Below, piece after piece: positions 10,714 to 21,840 of a DNA stretch of 49,194 nt. The notes beneath the pieces were generated by a model. The model saw only the letters and a list, made by a program, of their open reading frames with translations, did no database searches and was not told the origin of the DNA. The DNA comes from Rhizopus sp. PT2906 (taxonomy: Eukaryota > Mucoromycota > Mucoromycetes > Mucorales > Rhizopodaceae), in contig JAMYHX010000323.1 of NCBI GenBank assembly GCA_025529335.1, positions 1-49,194 of the forward strand, written 5' to 3'. The translations under genes were made by a program, and so were the position numbers. Each line of letters begins with the position of its first letter. Positions within the stretch are counted from its first letter, which is position 1.

Positions 10714-11676
10714 TTAGTGGGTCTTTGCAATTCTTTGAACATCACTGATGGCTTGGTCGAGAATTTGTTGTTGAATCTTGGGATCTTGTAAATCCTTGTT
10801 GATCTTTTCAATCAAGTAAGCAGCCAATTGCTTCTGTTCACGTTCACGGATGCTGGCTTCATGACGAACCCAAGAGTCCAAGGTGGTCTTGACTTCAGCA
10901 GCAACAGCAACCCTTTGCTTCAATTCAAAAGCTTCAGCTTCCAACTTGGCAGTTTCACGAGAAAGTTCAAAAAGAGCCTTAGTGACATCAACCAAGTCTC
11001 TCATTTGACCAGCTTCGTCAATGCGTTCTTGAACAGCAGCCTTGTGGTCTTCACGAGCTTGGATCAAGACGTTTTTGATACGCTAAGTGATGTGTGTATA
11101 TTAGCTTATTTCTCTTTCATTATTATTTAAATAACTTACAGCAACATGTTCATCAGCCATGTTCATGAAGGGTTCTCTGAGATACTTGATGAGAAGACCA
11201 AGGAGACCAGTGGTGGCAATCAAGACCAAGGTTTCTTCATTAAAGACATAGATTTCCTTGGAAATCAAAAAAGTAGCAAGACCAGTGCTCAAAGTAACAA
11301 AACCAGTCTTGGTAACTAAAGAGTTACCAGGAAGGCTGTTGATAATGCTGTTGGCCTTTTCTTTGGGTTCAACTATATACACATATATTATTTAGTACAT
11401 GTATGTGTTGCAATAATGATATCTTCACCTTCTTTTTGAGTGGTGTAGTGACGAACACTATATATATATATATATATATTTAAAATTAGAAGCTTTCTCC
11501 AAATGTGCATGTATGTAACTTACGCAGTAGCTCCCAAAGATTGGCGAGAAGCATTGATTAAAGAAGGACGGGCAGCAATGGCGGCTATTATAATTGTTTA
11601 ATAAAAGAACAAGGGGGATAACATTAACAACATTATTACCAGAAGCTGCTTTCTTGGAAATCAAACGGAGAGCCAT
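10714..11676 (-). CDS. ATP4: Mitochondrial F1Fo ATP synthase subunit 4 (subunit b), 242 aa
   Basis: Five exons: 11640-11676, 11524-11584, 11429-11457, 11140-11372 and 10714-11082. Three very short first exons encode a basic mitochondrial presequence (MALRLISKK, then AARPSLINASRQS) up to about residue 40. Two membrane spans follow (FVTLSTGLATFLISKEI and LVLIATTGLLGLLI), then EPFMNMADEHVA and a long helical stalk rich in Glu/Lys/Arg that ends RIAKTH. This is subunit b of the peripheral stalk, which holds the catalytic F1 head still against the rotor in the inner membrane. Length matches yeast Atp4 (244). A (TA)n block sits in intron 2. It is divergently transcribed from the OCIA-like gene, which may also be mitochondrial. 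Confidence 0.93.
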
Positions 11677-12008
11677 GTTACTTTTTCTTTAAATAAACAG
11701 TTAGTTATATTTGTTGTCTTTAATGTAAGTTTGAGCTTACTGTTACAAGCAAAAAAATAATCAAAATAGGTGGATTTTGCAAGATTTTTTTTTCTAGGTG
11801 CAACTCTCTAACTCTGAGCTTGGATTTTTTTTTTTTGGGCAGCCCTCACAAAGGATTTCCGTCTTTGAACGGATTAAGCCAGGGGAGTAATTTTAGGTGC
11901 GCTTAAAAATACTCAATACGTCACACTTTCCATTTTTAAATTCCAATAGCGAATTCATGCTATACTTCTTTTTTACTTTTCTTTATAAACCCTTTCTCTT
12001 GAATAAAT
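11677..12008. promoter_or_regulatory. Divergent promoter of ATP4 and the OCIA-like gene
   Basis: A 332-bp spacer between two outward-facing starts. It contains T-tracts, a GC-richer patch around 11840-11900 and the half-site ACGTCAC at about 11919-11925. No bound factor can be named from sequence. Confidence 0.5.
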
Positions 12009-12488
12009 ATGCCATCTAGACTACAACAAGGAATAGCCAGAGAGCATCCAGTTAGTTAAAGATTTTTATGATTATGCCAAGTTATGACTGATAGATATGT
12101 AGGAATGGATAATACCTCGATTATGCCAGCAACATGCAAATAGTACGGGTGTCTATACAGCAAGTAAGTAAATTTATGCAGTCAAATATGGCTGAACTCA
12201 TTGAAATAGTCATCACTGGGCTGCTTACATGTAAGTGAAATCTTTACAAATCTCTTTTTATTCTGAATACAATGCACACAGGGCCAGTGACTCGACGATT
12301 TGGACTTGACAAGAACAAGTCACTTTTCTCTGCATTAGGTAGATATTCATATAAAGCTACACTTGTTGCTAAGAAAAGAAACAGGGGCGTCTGCTGTAGG
12401 TGGCTATGTTACTGCAAAGTACAGTTACAGAGAATGTGAAAACATGTACGGCTTTGCTCAGGCAGTTGAGACATTTTCAAATAAATAA
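12009..12488 (+). CDS. Small membrane protein, possibly OCIA-domain-like, 94 aa
   Basis: Five exons join in frame: 12009-12050, 12103-12163, 12210-12230, 12282-12338 and 12385-12488. One exon is only 21 nt. The product begins MPSRLQQGIAREHPEW, has two short hydrophobic stretches (VYTAIITGLLTW and SALGASAVGGYV) and then TAKYSYRECENMYGF. The Gly-x-x-Tyr...Ser-Tyr...Glu-Cys arrangement after a hydrophobic helix resembles the OCIA domain of small mitochondrial or endosomal membrane proteins. Its divergent neighbour ATP4 is mitochondrial. Similarity is weak and judged by eye, so the family call is tentative, although the gene model itself is strong because all five exons stay open. Its stop is 3 bp from the stop of the converging kinase gene. 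Confidence 0.6.
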
Positions 12489-12491
12489 TGT

Positions 12492-13469
12492 TTATTTCCT
12501 ACATTTACTTTCTAATAAGCTCAATCGATCCATTGGACTTGGTCCTTGGTTCCATTGCTCTGGTTCTACTAATGAAGGCACACCTATCTGTTCAACCACA
12601 TAGCTTGCCGATACAGCTCCATAAAGAGCAGAACGGACTGGATCGTGAGTATGAAGCCAACCTGCAGCGTATCCTCCACAAAAGGCATTCCCTGCACCTG
12701 TCACATCAACTACCTTGTCATGATCAGTCCTGTTGTCCCAATAGGCTGGCACCCATTCCATACAACCGCTTGTCATGACCAACGCCCCGTATTTGCTCGC
12801 CCGTACCACAAGTTTGATAGTGCTCTTTTTAACTTTATCAAAAAGCAATCTAGCACAATACTCTACTGTTTGTTTAAAATCATTGCTGTGCTGCGATAAT
12901 AACTCTTCAAACTTATATCCAAGCATTTCTGCTGTCTCTTCGTGATTAGGTGAGATGATTTCTACTCCCTGACACGCCTCACATATCTCTTGCAAATTCT
13001 AGCAACCAATAGAGCATGAATAAAAAAGTAAGAGCATACAACGACTAGTATATACCTCTGGCAAACACGCCCATGGCAGTGGTTCCCAAAGAAACTGCGT
13101 TTTACTTTCAGGATCCCTCTGTCGCCACTCGTTTATAATTTCGATAGCTCTTTCTGCTGAGGATATGATGTGAACGACACGTAATGATTTTATCCAACTT
13201 TCAGAAAAATCGCTTGCAGTTATTCTGATGATTGGATGCTTGTATTCGAAATCACGATGGTCATTTGCTCCAAACGTGTTGATTCCGTGCGTGGTATGTT
13301 TATCAGGATGATATTTTGTAATCAAAGAGATGTCCAATTGGTTGAGTTGGTCATCTATTTCTTGTGGGTAATCAAAGCCCTTTTGTACAATGTAGCCAAT
13401 CTCTTGTGAACTTGGTGAAGGCTTCCATATTCTCATACCTTTGATTAAGGGAAAGCTGCAGTGTTAGTC

Positions 13470-13501
<32 letters not shown>

Positions 13502-13638
13502 GAATTGTCTGTTCTTTTACCATAAATTGCAAATACGCCTCCACCGCCCAGTACATTACATATCTTTCTGCCATCAGGGTAATAAATGTCGTCAATAATT
13601 AAGCCTCCTACTGAGGATAGTACAGGTGCCTTATTCAT
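12492..13638 (-). CDS. MAK32: pfkB-family carbohydrate kinase, MAK32-like, 335 aa
   Basis: Exons 13521-13638, 13056-13438 and 12492-12998 join in frame. The N-terminus has the pfkB signature region (SVGGLIIDDI, then LGGGGVFAIYGMRIW), the middle has IISPNHEETAEMLGY, and the C-terminal motif 2 is VDVTGAGNAFCGGYAAG, where the Asp of TGAGN is replaced by Asn. In pfkB kinases this loop is DTxGAGD, and the final Asp is the catalytic base. The Asn is seen in the sequence and raises the question whether phosphotransfer is retained. Yeast Mak32, which this resembles in length and region spacing, supports stability of the L-A dsRNA element by an unknown route. The substrate is unknown. Intron 1 (13439-13520) contains a (CA)n repeat. 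Confidence 0.75.
13475..13501. repeat. (AC)13 microsatellite in MAK32-like intron 1
   Basis: A perfect AC dinucleotide run on the plus strand (GT on the transcribed strand) inside the 82-nt first intron. Confidence 0.95.
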
Positions 13639-13892
13639 GGTTTTTGTCTTCCAAGTGTTTTGCGTAACAAAATGTAAAACAAGCTGATATACCTTAAATT
13701 AAGGGGTATGCGTGAAAAAAGGAACACGGAGAGTAAAACTGAATACAGCCTATTTACTACATCCTCAAATTATTTTATAAAGGGAGAAGGGTTCCTTTGC
13801 ACGCATTGAAGTGATTGAATATGTGTGTATATGCACAAACAGATGTCGGGTTTATTTTACAATGTTAATACAATGGTTTATGTACATCAAGG

Positions 13893-15334
13893 CTAAATGT
13901 CAAACAGCACGTCAGAACCATCAACAATAGGGTTCACGCTTGTTTTCATATAGCTTGGTAAAGGATAGGCGTATTTTCTTTTTAAAGAGGATAGGCAGGA
14001 GTCCAGCCCTGAAAAATCACTGTTCTTATGAGCATCGATATGCTCAGGTGATTTGACATGCTATTGAACATAAAGAGTGAGTCAAGTCAACAACAAAAAC
14101 AAAAACACACGTACGGTTTGTAAGTCTGTATAATGTTTTCCGCATGTTTCGCAATATTTGTTTCGTCCCTTTGGTTCTTTCTGTTTTCCTTCTTTTGCTG
14201 TCTCTTTATTGCACCTTTCTTTTCTTTTCTTTGTCTTTTTACATGTGTCACTTTCCTGTGTAGTATCCGTATTATCCTCTTTTTGCGAATTCATCTCATT
14301 CTGATCGTCGTTAGCTGGTTTTTTTGCAAGTAGTTGATCTGCGTCTATATTTTCAATCTCTCTTAAAATCTCGCTGGGCAATAGGCGTTTTCTTCGTTCT
14401 CCTGCCTTTGGTTCCAAAGTTGGCCATGGAAGATCTGTTCTTTCATCTGGACAAAAACAGTCTTCAGAGTATTCCTTTACATCAATTGGAGAGTGAGTAT
14501 TTGTAGCATCTTCAATCATAAGAAAGTAACCGGAAAACTCGTAATAAGCAGGACGTGATCGCTTATATGTCTGTGCTTCACGTGTCTTTGGAGGACTATA
14601 TTCAATGAGGTGCATGAAAAGCTCCTTTGCATCTAAAATAACCAGTCAGACCAATTCACTTTGCTGTACACTATATGTTTACATTCTGCACTCCAGATCG
14701 TTTTCTTCCAGTTGTACGCGTTTTTGATGACTTCATCTACAGAGGTCTAAAACAAAAGGTCAGATCAAGCACCTAATTTTTACAAGGAATATAGTATTTA
14801 CCTCGAGAGATCCTTGGGTATCTTTTAAAGGTGATCTACATTTAAAAATATATCTGCTTTAAAAAAAAACTGGTCCATAAGATACTTTTTTTCTTACTTT
14901 TGGGTATCGCTAAAAGTGTCATAAACATGTAAAAGTTCTTTTGTTGTAATAACATGTGTACAATCGTCTTGAGAAGCAGAGAAAAATGGTGCTCTTGCCT
15001 AATAACGAATGGATTATTATTATTATCATTGATACTAAAATACATATACACTTACAGCTCCAAGCTTTTTGATTTGACGACTTAAGGCTGATTCAGAAGC
15101 AAAATCAAGTTTATACAAAAATATCCTGTAGGATTGCAATTCTTGTTTACATTCCATTATTTTGTCAGGTTGAAGTTGTGTTTCTCTTACACGGTTTAGT
15201 TTCGGTTTATGACGAACATGCTGCATTCGATCTTTTTGATTTTCCAACAGCTGTCTTTTTAAATCAGCTTCATTATCACGCGAAGACGTTGAAGAGATGC
15301 TCTTTTTACTCAGCGCAGCCTTGGTTGAAGACAT
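13893..15334 (-). CDS. DBF4: DBF4-type regulatory subunit of Cdc7 kinase, 387 aa
   Basis: Six exons: 15056-15334, 14898-14998, 14802-14835, 14683-14746, 14115-14632 and 13893-14060. Motif N (BRCT-like) is split over exons 1-2: SYRIFLYKLDFASESALSRQ and IKKLGA, then ARAPFFSASQDDCTHVITT. Motif M is YYEFSGYFLMIEDATNTHSPI (about 189-209). Motif C is a zinc finger with Cys320, Cys323, His333 and His339; the intron falls between the Cys and His pairs. DBF4 activates Cdc7 to phosphorylate MCM at replication origins. Between M and C lies a charged, Lys/Glu-rich linker. The protein is short compared with yeast Dbf4 (704) but keeps all three motifs. The start at 15334 (MSSTKAALSKK) is chosen because the upstream extension is a low-complexity Phe-rich leader. 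Confidence 0.9.
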
Positions 15335-15713
15335 GTTATCACATGAAAAGCTCTGCAGCAATAGCAAACAAAGAAAAAAGAAAAAGAAATACAAAAAAAA
15401 CGCCACCTTCTTTTGGGTACCTATGATATTTTTAAACACAGTTCTTAGATACATATGACGGCGCACTCACATCCAAACATTCGTCTATGGTCTGGTACAT
15501 ATACTTGGCACGTTTGTTATTTTCGTGATTTGATCCAAATCCGTGCTAGATCATCCAGTTCCTTAGGGAAGCAGTAATGCCCTTATTTTGCTGTCCAATC
15601 ACGTTTGATTAAATCTCGGCTAAAGAGGTTATTAAACGGCACAACGTTATTCCGTTTATATAATTTTTTATTAAAAAAGTCTTGTCATCTCTCTGTCTCT
15701 TTGTTTATATATA
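15335..15713. promoter_or_regulatory. Divergent promoter of DBF4 and the tetraspan gene
   Basis: A 379-bp spacer with outward-facing starts. It contains A-rich tracts near 15370-15400 and a GC-containing patch (GACGGCGCAC near 15458). I see no clear MluI box (ACGCGT) of the kind that drives many S-phase genes. Confidence 0.5.
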
Positions 15714-16494
15714 ATGCCATTTACAAAAGGAAAGTATTGCTGTGGTTTTGTTCCGATTAAAACAGGTAAATGCAGTGAAGTGACTCATACATAGACATGT
15801 ATACTCAGTCCGAGAATATAGGTGTTATCCTAATCACATTGTTTGGAATTGTAAGTTACATTGTTTATTTGGACTGTGTTTAGTAACCCCTTTCTTTGTG
15901 TAGTTGAATAAACTATCTGGTTTCTATGGAATTTTATCATTTGATTTTACAGACAACACAGCGACTGCAGGCTATGTTTATTCTCTACTAGCCATTGTTG
16001 TCTTTGTACAAGGTTTATATGGATTACACAGCGTATGCTATCTATATGACAATGAGAATGAGAATATAAGGAAACTGATACATTCAGGCAGGAAAATGTT
16101 CGAACATTTCGATGGTATACCATGTTCTTTTGGTTAGATTCGTTTATCAGCATTATATGGACCATTCATACTGGCATCACTTGGTACATCTATACAGATC
16201 ACAGTTTACCTGACTTAGAGAATGATCCAGCCAAGAAGGAAGAACATGATAGAGTGTTTGATATGGAAAAGCATGTTGGTATAGCTGTGTTGGTTGCATT
16301 GAATTTGATTCATGTAAGTATGTTATATAAAATGGTTCATTATGACTTATTCTTCAAAGCTCTACTTTGCCTTTATTGTTACTCGTTTCTATAAGGCCAT
16401 GATTCATAAATCCAATTATACAAAAGTACCAACCGAACAAATCGATTTAGAAGAACGCTCAAATGAAGCTCCACCTAAGCAAGCCCTTGATTGA
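15714..16494 (+). CDS. Four-span membrane protein of unknown function, 188 aa
   Basis: Five exons: 15714-15765, 15822-15850, 15904-16032, 16092-16313 and 16360-16494, all in frame. The product starts MPFTKGKYCCGFVPIKTG and has four hydrophobic segments (VILITLFGILN; SLLAIVVFVQGLYG; TMFFWLDSFISIIW; GIAVLVALNLIHLYFAFIV). A cytosol-like tail with VPTEQIDLEE follows. The NKLSGFYGIL motif after the first span is reminiscent of Kei1, the Golgi subunit of inositolphosphorylceramide synthase, but similarity elsewhere is not evident and the family is left open. The gene faces DBF4 across a shared promoter and is followed by LYS2 after 186 bp. The third splice uses the second of two close AGs (CAG at 16089-16091), because only that frame reaches the following spans. 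Confidence 0.75.
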
Positions 16495-16600
16495 TAAAAG
16501 ATTATCAATTTTAAATTCCGTAATGGTAAGACAGCATGACTGTTGATCTCATTTTTTCATCTCTATCTTCACTCCATATATAGTAGTTTAATCTTTCCAT

Positions 16601-16606
16601 AATAAA
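16601..16606 (+). terminator. AATAAA polyadenylation signal of the tetraspan gene
   Basis: A canonical hexamer 107 nt after the stop at 16494 and 75 nt before the LYS2 start. Confidence 0.5.
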
Positions 16607-16680
16607 TATTATAAACCGGGTCAAGCATCTCTCTTCATTGTCTCTTCTTTATTTTTCTTTTTCTATTATTTATTCTTATA

Positions 16681-19600
16681 ATGGTAAACACTGTAGATAC
16701 TATTTCAATTTGGAAGTCTCGTCTTCAGAACTTGACGGACTTACTATTACCAACTGACTATCCAAGACCATTACCTCCACGTACAGTCGAAGAAGTTTTA
16801 TGCTTTGATCTTCCAGAGCAAACACTCTTGAGCCTCGTTCAAGCATCCATGTATGATGTTCGTCCAACCCCATTCTCTGTCATTCTTGCTGCCTTTTCTG
16901 TTCTACTTCAACGCTATACTGGTGATGAAGAATTCGCTATTGGCACATCCTCTCCTACTGGTAATCCACTACTGTTACGCTTACATGTAGATCCTTCAAA
17001 TACATTCCGTGGTATCATTGATATGGTAACAAAGGTAATATTGTGAAACTGTGTGTAAATTGTGCGTGAGGTTGATGCATATAGTTCTTAGGTAGAACAA
17101 GAGGCATTAGCTCAAGAGGTTCCCTTTGATCAATTATGTGAAGCTATTTACGAAGGTACAGATCCCGACAGCAGACGTCCTCTTTGTCGTGTGCGATTTT
17201 ATAATGAACTCGATTCACCTTCTCAACACCATCTTGCGACAACATCTGCAAGCTCCGACTTGACCATCTTTATTTCGTCACCTACAGCATCCTCTTCCTT
17301 AAGAACCTCCTTCCTTCGTCCTGTGTCTATTCGTGTTGTATATAATCAAATCCTCTTCTCACCCAAGCGTATCGAATACCTCTTTTCCCAATTGACGACC
17401 ATCATTGATACAGGTGTCAAGTCCACAGAACTCGCCGTTGGTCAAATCCCTCTCTCTGACTCTGGTCTACCCAACTCACCCTTACCTGACCCTACCGCTG
17501 ATCTGCACTGGTCTCTCTGGAGAGGTGCCATCCCTGATATCTTTAATGAAAATGCCAAGGCACATCCTACGAGAACATGTATTGTCGAATCCAGAGATGA
17601 TAACACCACTGTCACATACACTTATGACCAAATCAATCAAGCATCCAACCTTGTCGCTCATTATTTGCTGGCAAACAATATTCAGAGAGAAGATGTCGTG
17701 ATCATTTATGCATACAGAGGTGTAGATCTTGTCGTGGCTATCATGGGTGTTCTCAAGGCAGGAGCCACTTTTAGTGTGATTGGTAAGATCAAGGCAAAAA
17801 ATTGATATTCATATTTGACTCACGTTTATTAGACCCTGCATATCCACCTGCACGTCAAGAAATCTATCTTTCCGTAGCCAAGCCTCGTGGTTTGATTGTT
17901 CTTGAAAAAGCCGGACAAATAGCCGAATCAGTACGAGATTACATCAAGCGCGAGCAAGACATTATCTGCGAGATTCCTTCATTAAAGATCGGAAGCGACG
18001 GTCAACTCTCCGGCGGTGTGACAAGAGACGGAGCTGATATTTTTGACACCGTGCGATCTCTTGCGGGCGAATATCCCAACGTGGTGATTGGCCCCGACAG
18101 CATTGGTACTCTCAGTTTCACAAGTGGAAGTACAGGTATCCCCAAGGGCGTTCGCGGTCGCCACTTTTCTCTGACTCACTTTTACCCCTGGATGGCCGAG
18201 ACGTTTGGTTTATCGAGCCAGGACAAATTCACGATGCTCTCTGGTATTGCCCATGATCCTATCCAACGTGATATCTTTACGCCTCTCTTCTTGGGTGCCG
18301 AGTTGCATATCCCTACATCCGAAGATATTGGTATCCCTGGTCGCTTAGCTGAATGGATGAACCGTGCACAGGTCACAGTGACACATCTGACGCCTGCCAT
18401 GGGTCAACTCCTCTCTTCACACGCTCAAGTCGAGATTCCTTCATTGATCAATGCCTTCTTTGTGGGTGACATCCTCACCAAGCGTGATGCGGCTCGTATT
18501 CAAAAGTATGCACCCAACGTGTCTGTGATCAACATGTATGGCACGACTGAAACCCAACGTTCCGTCTCACACTTTGTCGTTCCTCCTCGATCCAGTCATC
18601 CTGCCTTCTTGAGCTCTCAAAAGGAGGTTATCGCTGCCGGTAAGGGTATGGTCAATGTTCAACTCTTGGTCGTCAACCGCCATGATCGTACCAAGATGTG
18701 TGGTGTTGGTGAGATTGGTGAAATTTATGTACGTGCACCTGGATTGGCCGAGGGATATCTTCGATTACCTGAAGCTACTGCTGAAAAGTTCATTCCCAAC
18801 TGGTTTGTTCCAAACGCCTGTGTGGACGATGGCAAGGACGAATCAACAGTCAAGGATGACAAATGGAAGCAATTCTATCAGGGTAAGCGTGACCGTATGT
18901 ACCGTTCAGGTGATCTGGGCCGATACCGTCCTGATGGTAATGTCGAATGTACCGGCCGTGCTGACGATCAGGTCAAGATCCGTGGCTTCCGTATAGAACT
19001 GGGCGAGATCGATACACACCTCTCTCAACACCCCTTTGTTCGTGAAAACGTCACATTGGTGCGCCGTGACAAGAATGAAGAACAGACTCTCGTAGCTTAC
19101 TTTGTGCCTAACCCCACTGCAAACACCGATTTTGCAAGCGCTACTGAAGATGACGAACAAGACGAAAAGGATATCTTCTCGAACCGTACCTTCCGTCGTC
19201 TCATCAAGAATATCCGTGATTACCTCAAGCAAAAGCTCCCTAGCTACGCTGTTCCTTCTGTCTTTGTGCCACTCATCCGTATGCCCTTGACGCCTAATGG
19301 TAAAGTCGACAAGAACGCCTTGCCTTTCCCCGATACAGCACAATTCAACAAGACTAAACCAGTCGCTGTTTCAGAACTCCCCGAGATGACACCTAATGAA
19401 CGCATCATTCACGATATCTGGAAAGACCTGCTTCCTGCTGCTGATCCAGTGATCGGTCTGACGGATAACTTTTTCGATATCGGTGGACACTCGTTGATTG
19501 CCACACGTCTCATATTTGAGATCCGTCAAAAGTTCCAGGTCGAAGCTCCCTTGGGTCTTGTGTTTGCCGAACCTACCATTGCTGGCCTTGCTCGAGAAGT

Positions 19601-20942
19601 GACCAAGCTTCAAAGCGGCGACCTGTTATTAGAAAGTGATGACCTGACCCAACAAGAAGAACAAAAGAAGGAAGTAGTCGATTATGCGTCTGACGTGCCC
19701 ACCCTTGCACAAGAGTTCCTTCAATCAAGTTACGAAACCCTCCCTGTTGCTGACCATCCACGTACATACGTCTTGACTGGTGCCACTGGTTTCTTGGGTG
19801 CCTTTATTCTCGAAAAAATCTTGGGATACGATAATACTCACAAGGTGTTCTGTATTGTTCGTGCCAAGGATAATCAAAACGCATTTGATCGAATCAAGAA
19901 GGCTGCTGTTGATCATTTGGTCTGGAAGGACAGCTGGCAAGACCGTGTTGAGGCGATCTGTGGTGACCTCGCGAGCGATCGTCTGGGTCTCTCTGAAGCT
20001 GATTGGAATCGTGTGACAAAAGAAGCCGATGCTGTCATCCATAACGGTGCTCTCGTTCACTGGGTCTATCCATACCAACAGCTCCGTGCTCCCAACGTCC
20101 TTGGTACTCTCTGGGCCATGCGCTTAGCTACTGAACACAAGCCCAAGTCTTTCCACTTTGTCTCTTCTACTTCTGTCTTGGACACGCCTTACTACATCAA
20201 TCAGGGTAATTATGTGTTGGAAAGCGACGCGTTAGAAGGCGCACGCACAGGTTTAGAAAACGGATACGGACAAAGCAAGTGGGTTGCTGAGAAACTGATC
20301 ATGGAAGCCAGAAAGCGAAGTATGCCCGCAACCATCATTCGTCCTGGTTATATCCTTGGTGATTCTCGTACGGGTGTGACAAACACGGATGATTTCATCT
20401 GGCGTCTACTCAAGGGATGTGTCGAACTTGGTTATGTCCCTGCAATCGCTAATGATGTCAACTGCTGCTCTGTCGATTACGTTGCCTCTGTTGTCGCAGG
20501 TGCTGCTCGTCACGATCAACAGTCAATTCAGTGCGGTGTTCTTCAAGTGACCCATCCTGCTGGCTTTACGTACAACAAGATGTTCCAGTCCTTACTGACC
20601 TATGGATACAAGGTGCAACAAACTGAATATATCGATTGGAGAAACAAGTTGATGGAATACACACTCAAGGCTCAGGACCATTCCTTATTCCCTCTTTTGC
20701 ACTTTGTCTTGGATGATTTACCTACCTCTACCAAGAGCGCTCCACTGGACGATCGAAACACAAAGACTGTGTTGGCACTGGATGGCGTTCAACTTCCCTT
20801 GATGGGAGATGATCTTTTGGGTCTTTATTATGCTTACTTGGTCAAGGTCGGGTTCATGCCACAACCTACATCTGGTCATCGTGCATTACCCGAGTTAAAC
20901 ATTCAGGCAACCTTACTGCAACGTAGTGGTGCTAAACATTAA
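16681..20942 (+). CDS. LYS2: L-2-aminoadipate reductase, 1384 aa
   Basis: Exons 16681-17034, 17092-17782 and 17833-20942 join in frame. LYS2 reduces alpha-aminoadipate to its semialdehyde in the fungal lysine pathway, using ATP and NADPH. An N-terminal condensation-like region (1-240) leads to an adenylation domain with FTSGSTGIPKG (residues 444-454), MYGTTET and YRSGDLGRYRPDGNVE. A carrier domain has DNFFDIGGHSL, with Ser902 as the phosphopantetheine site. The C-terminal reductase carries VLTGATGFLGAF (995-1006) and the YxxxK pair Tyr1160/Lys1164. Length matches yeast Lys2 (1392). Activation requires a separate phosphopantetheinyl transferase (Lys5), not seen here. Codons in exon 3 are visibly more C-ending than in neighbouring genes, consistent with high expression. 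Introns are short, and none falls in the catalytic motifs. Confidence 0.98.
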
Positions 20943-20974
20943 AGAAAAATTGTGTAATATAGTTGTAAAGAATC

Positions 20975-20980
20975 AATAAA
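20975..20980 (+). terminator. AATAAA polyadenylation signal of LYS2
   Basis: Canonical hexamer 33 nt after the LYS2 stop, within the 144-bp gap to the converging SYM1 gene. Confidence 0.6.
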
Positions 20981-21086
20981 AACCATATAGAATATATATA
21001 TACCATTCAATATTTATTTACGAAATATACATATAATTCATTATAAAAGAAAAAAGGGGGTATTTAAAAATGTACACATATATAGT

Positions 21087-21779
21087 TTAAGCCGATTGAA
21101 TTACTTCCAAGTTTGGATCTTTCTTATCAAGCTTTGACAATACATACTCTTCTTGCTTGGACGCATTATTGAGCCAACTAAGATAAGCGTTCCAGAGAAT
21201 ACCCAAACTGCTAACAAATGGCAATCGATACTGTAGAGGCATCCATTTGAAATTGATAAACTGAACTGCTGGCCATACTTCATAGTTGGTGATCAATGCC
21301 GGTGTATACGCGTCTCTAAACTTCTCTTTCACACCCTCCCACTTGCCTGTCTCTGCCAACCCCATCACCGTAAAGAAGAGGACGAGGCCCATGGGGGCAA
21401 ATAACAATTGATCGGTTGCCATACGTTTGATAGCCATCATGTTGGCCGTTCGTGGAGCAGCATTTTTGGGCACTGGAAAGAACCGATCGAGAAACATGTA
21501 CCATGTTCCACCCAAGGGCGCAACACAAAAATTATAAGCTGCAAATCGAAAGGTCCGAGTCAGATCCCATCGTGGACTGGGTGGCCAAAGGTCTTCATGT
21601 TCTCTCAATTTTTCCGGCACGATATAAGGTTCAATCTTGCTTGCTTCGTAATAAGATATGCTTTGAGCAAGTGTGTCACTAAGTACACCAAGGATACCAT
21701 TTGTCACACATAATGTCAAAATGGGTCGTTTGTTGTAGGATCGGGTGTAAAAGGCGTTTAGTGCTCGAAGACGATTCAT
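21087..21779 (-). CDS. SYM1: Mpv17/PMP22-family membrane protein (SYM1-like), 230 aa
   Basis: A single open reading frame without introns. It starts MNRLRALNAFYTRSYNKRP, with the family pattern of a short basic N-terminus and a first span (LTLCVTNGILGVLSDTLAQ). It continues with RTFRFAAYNFCVAPLGGTWY, DQLLFAPMGLVLFF and the C-terminal signature NYEVWPAVQFINFKWMPLQYRLPF. The WPxxQxxNFxxxPxxxR motif is diagnostic for the Mpv17/PXMP2/Sym1 family of four-span inner mitochondrial or peroxisomal membrane proteins. Yeast Sym1 is needed for ethanol use at high temperature and in metabolite balance. The loop between spans 1 and 2 is longer than in Mpv17. It is convergent with LYS2. Whether it is mitochondrial or peroxisomal cannot be read from the sequence. 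Confidence 0.93.
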   Translation of the reverse strand: MNRLRALNAFYTRSYNKRPILTLCVTNGILGVLSDTLAQSISYYEASKIEPYIVPEKLREHEDLWPPSPRWDLTRTFRFAAYNFCVAPLGGTWYMFLDRFFPVPKNAAPRTANMMAIKRMATDQLLFAPMGLVLFFTVMGLAETGKWEGVKEKFRDAYTPALITNYEVWPAVQFINFKWMPLQYRLPFVSSLGILWNAYLSWLNNASKQEEYVLSKLDKKDPNLEVIQSA

Positions 21780-21840
21780 TATTAAGAAGAAGAAAAAAAA
21801 AAGAAAAAAAAAGCGTATATTCCATCACTTTTATCGGGAT

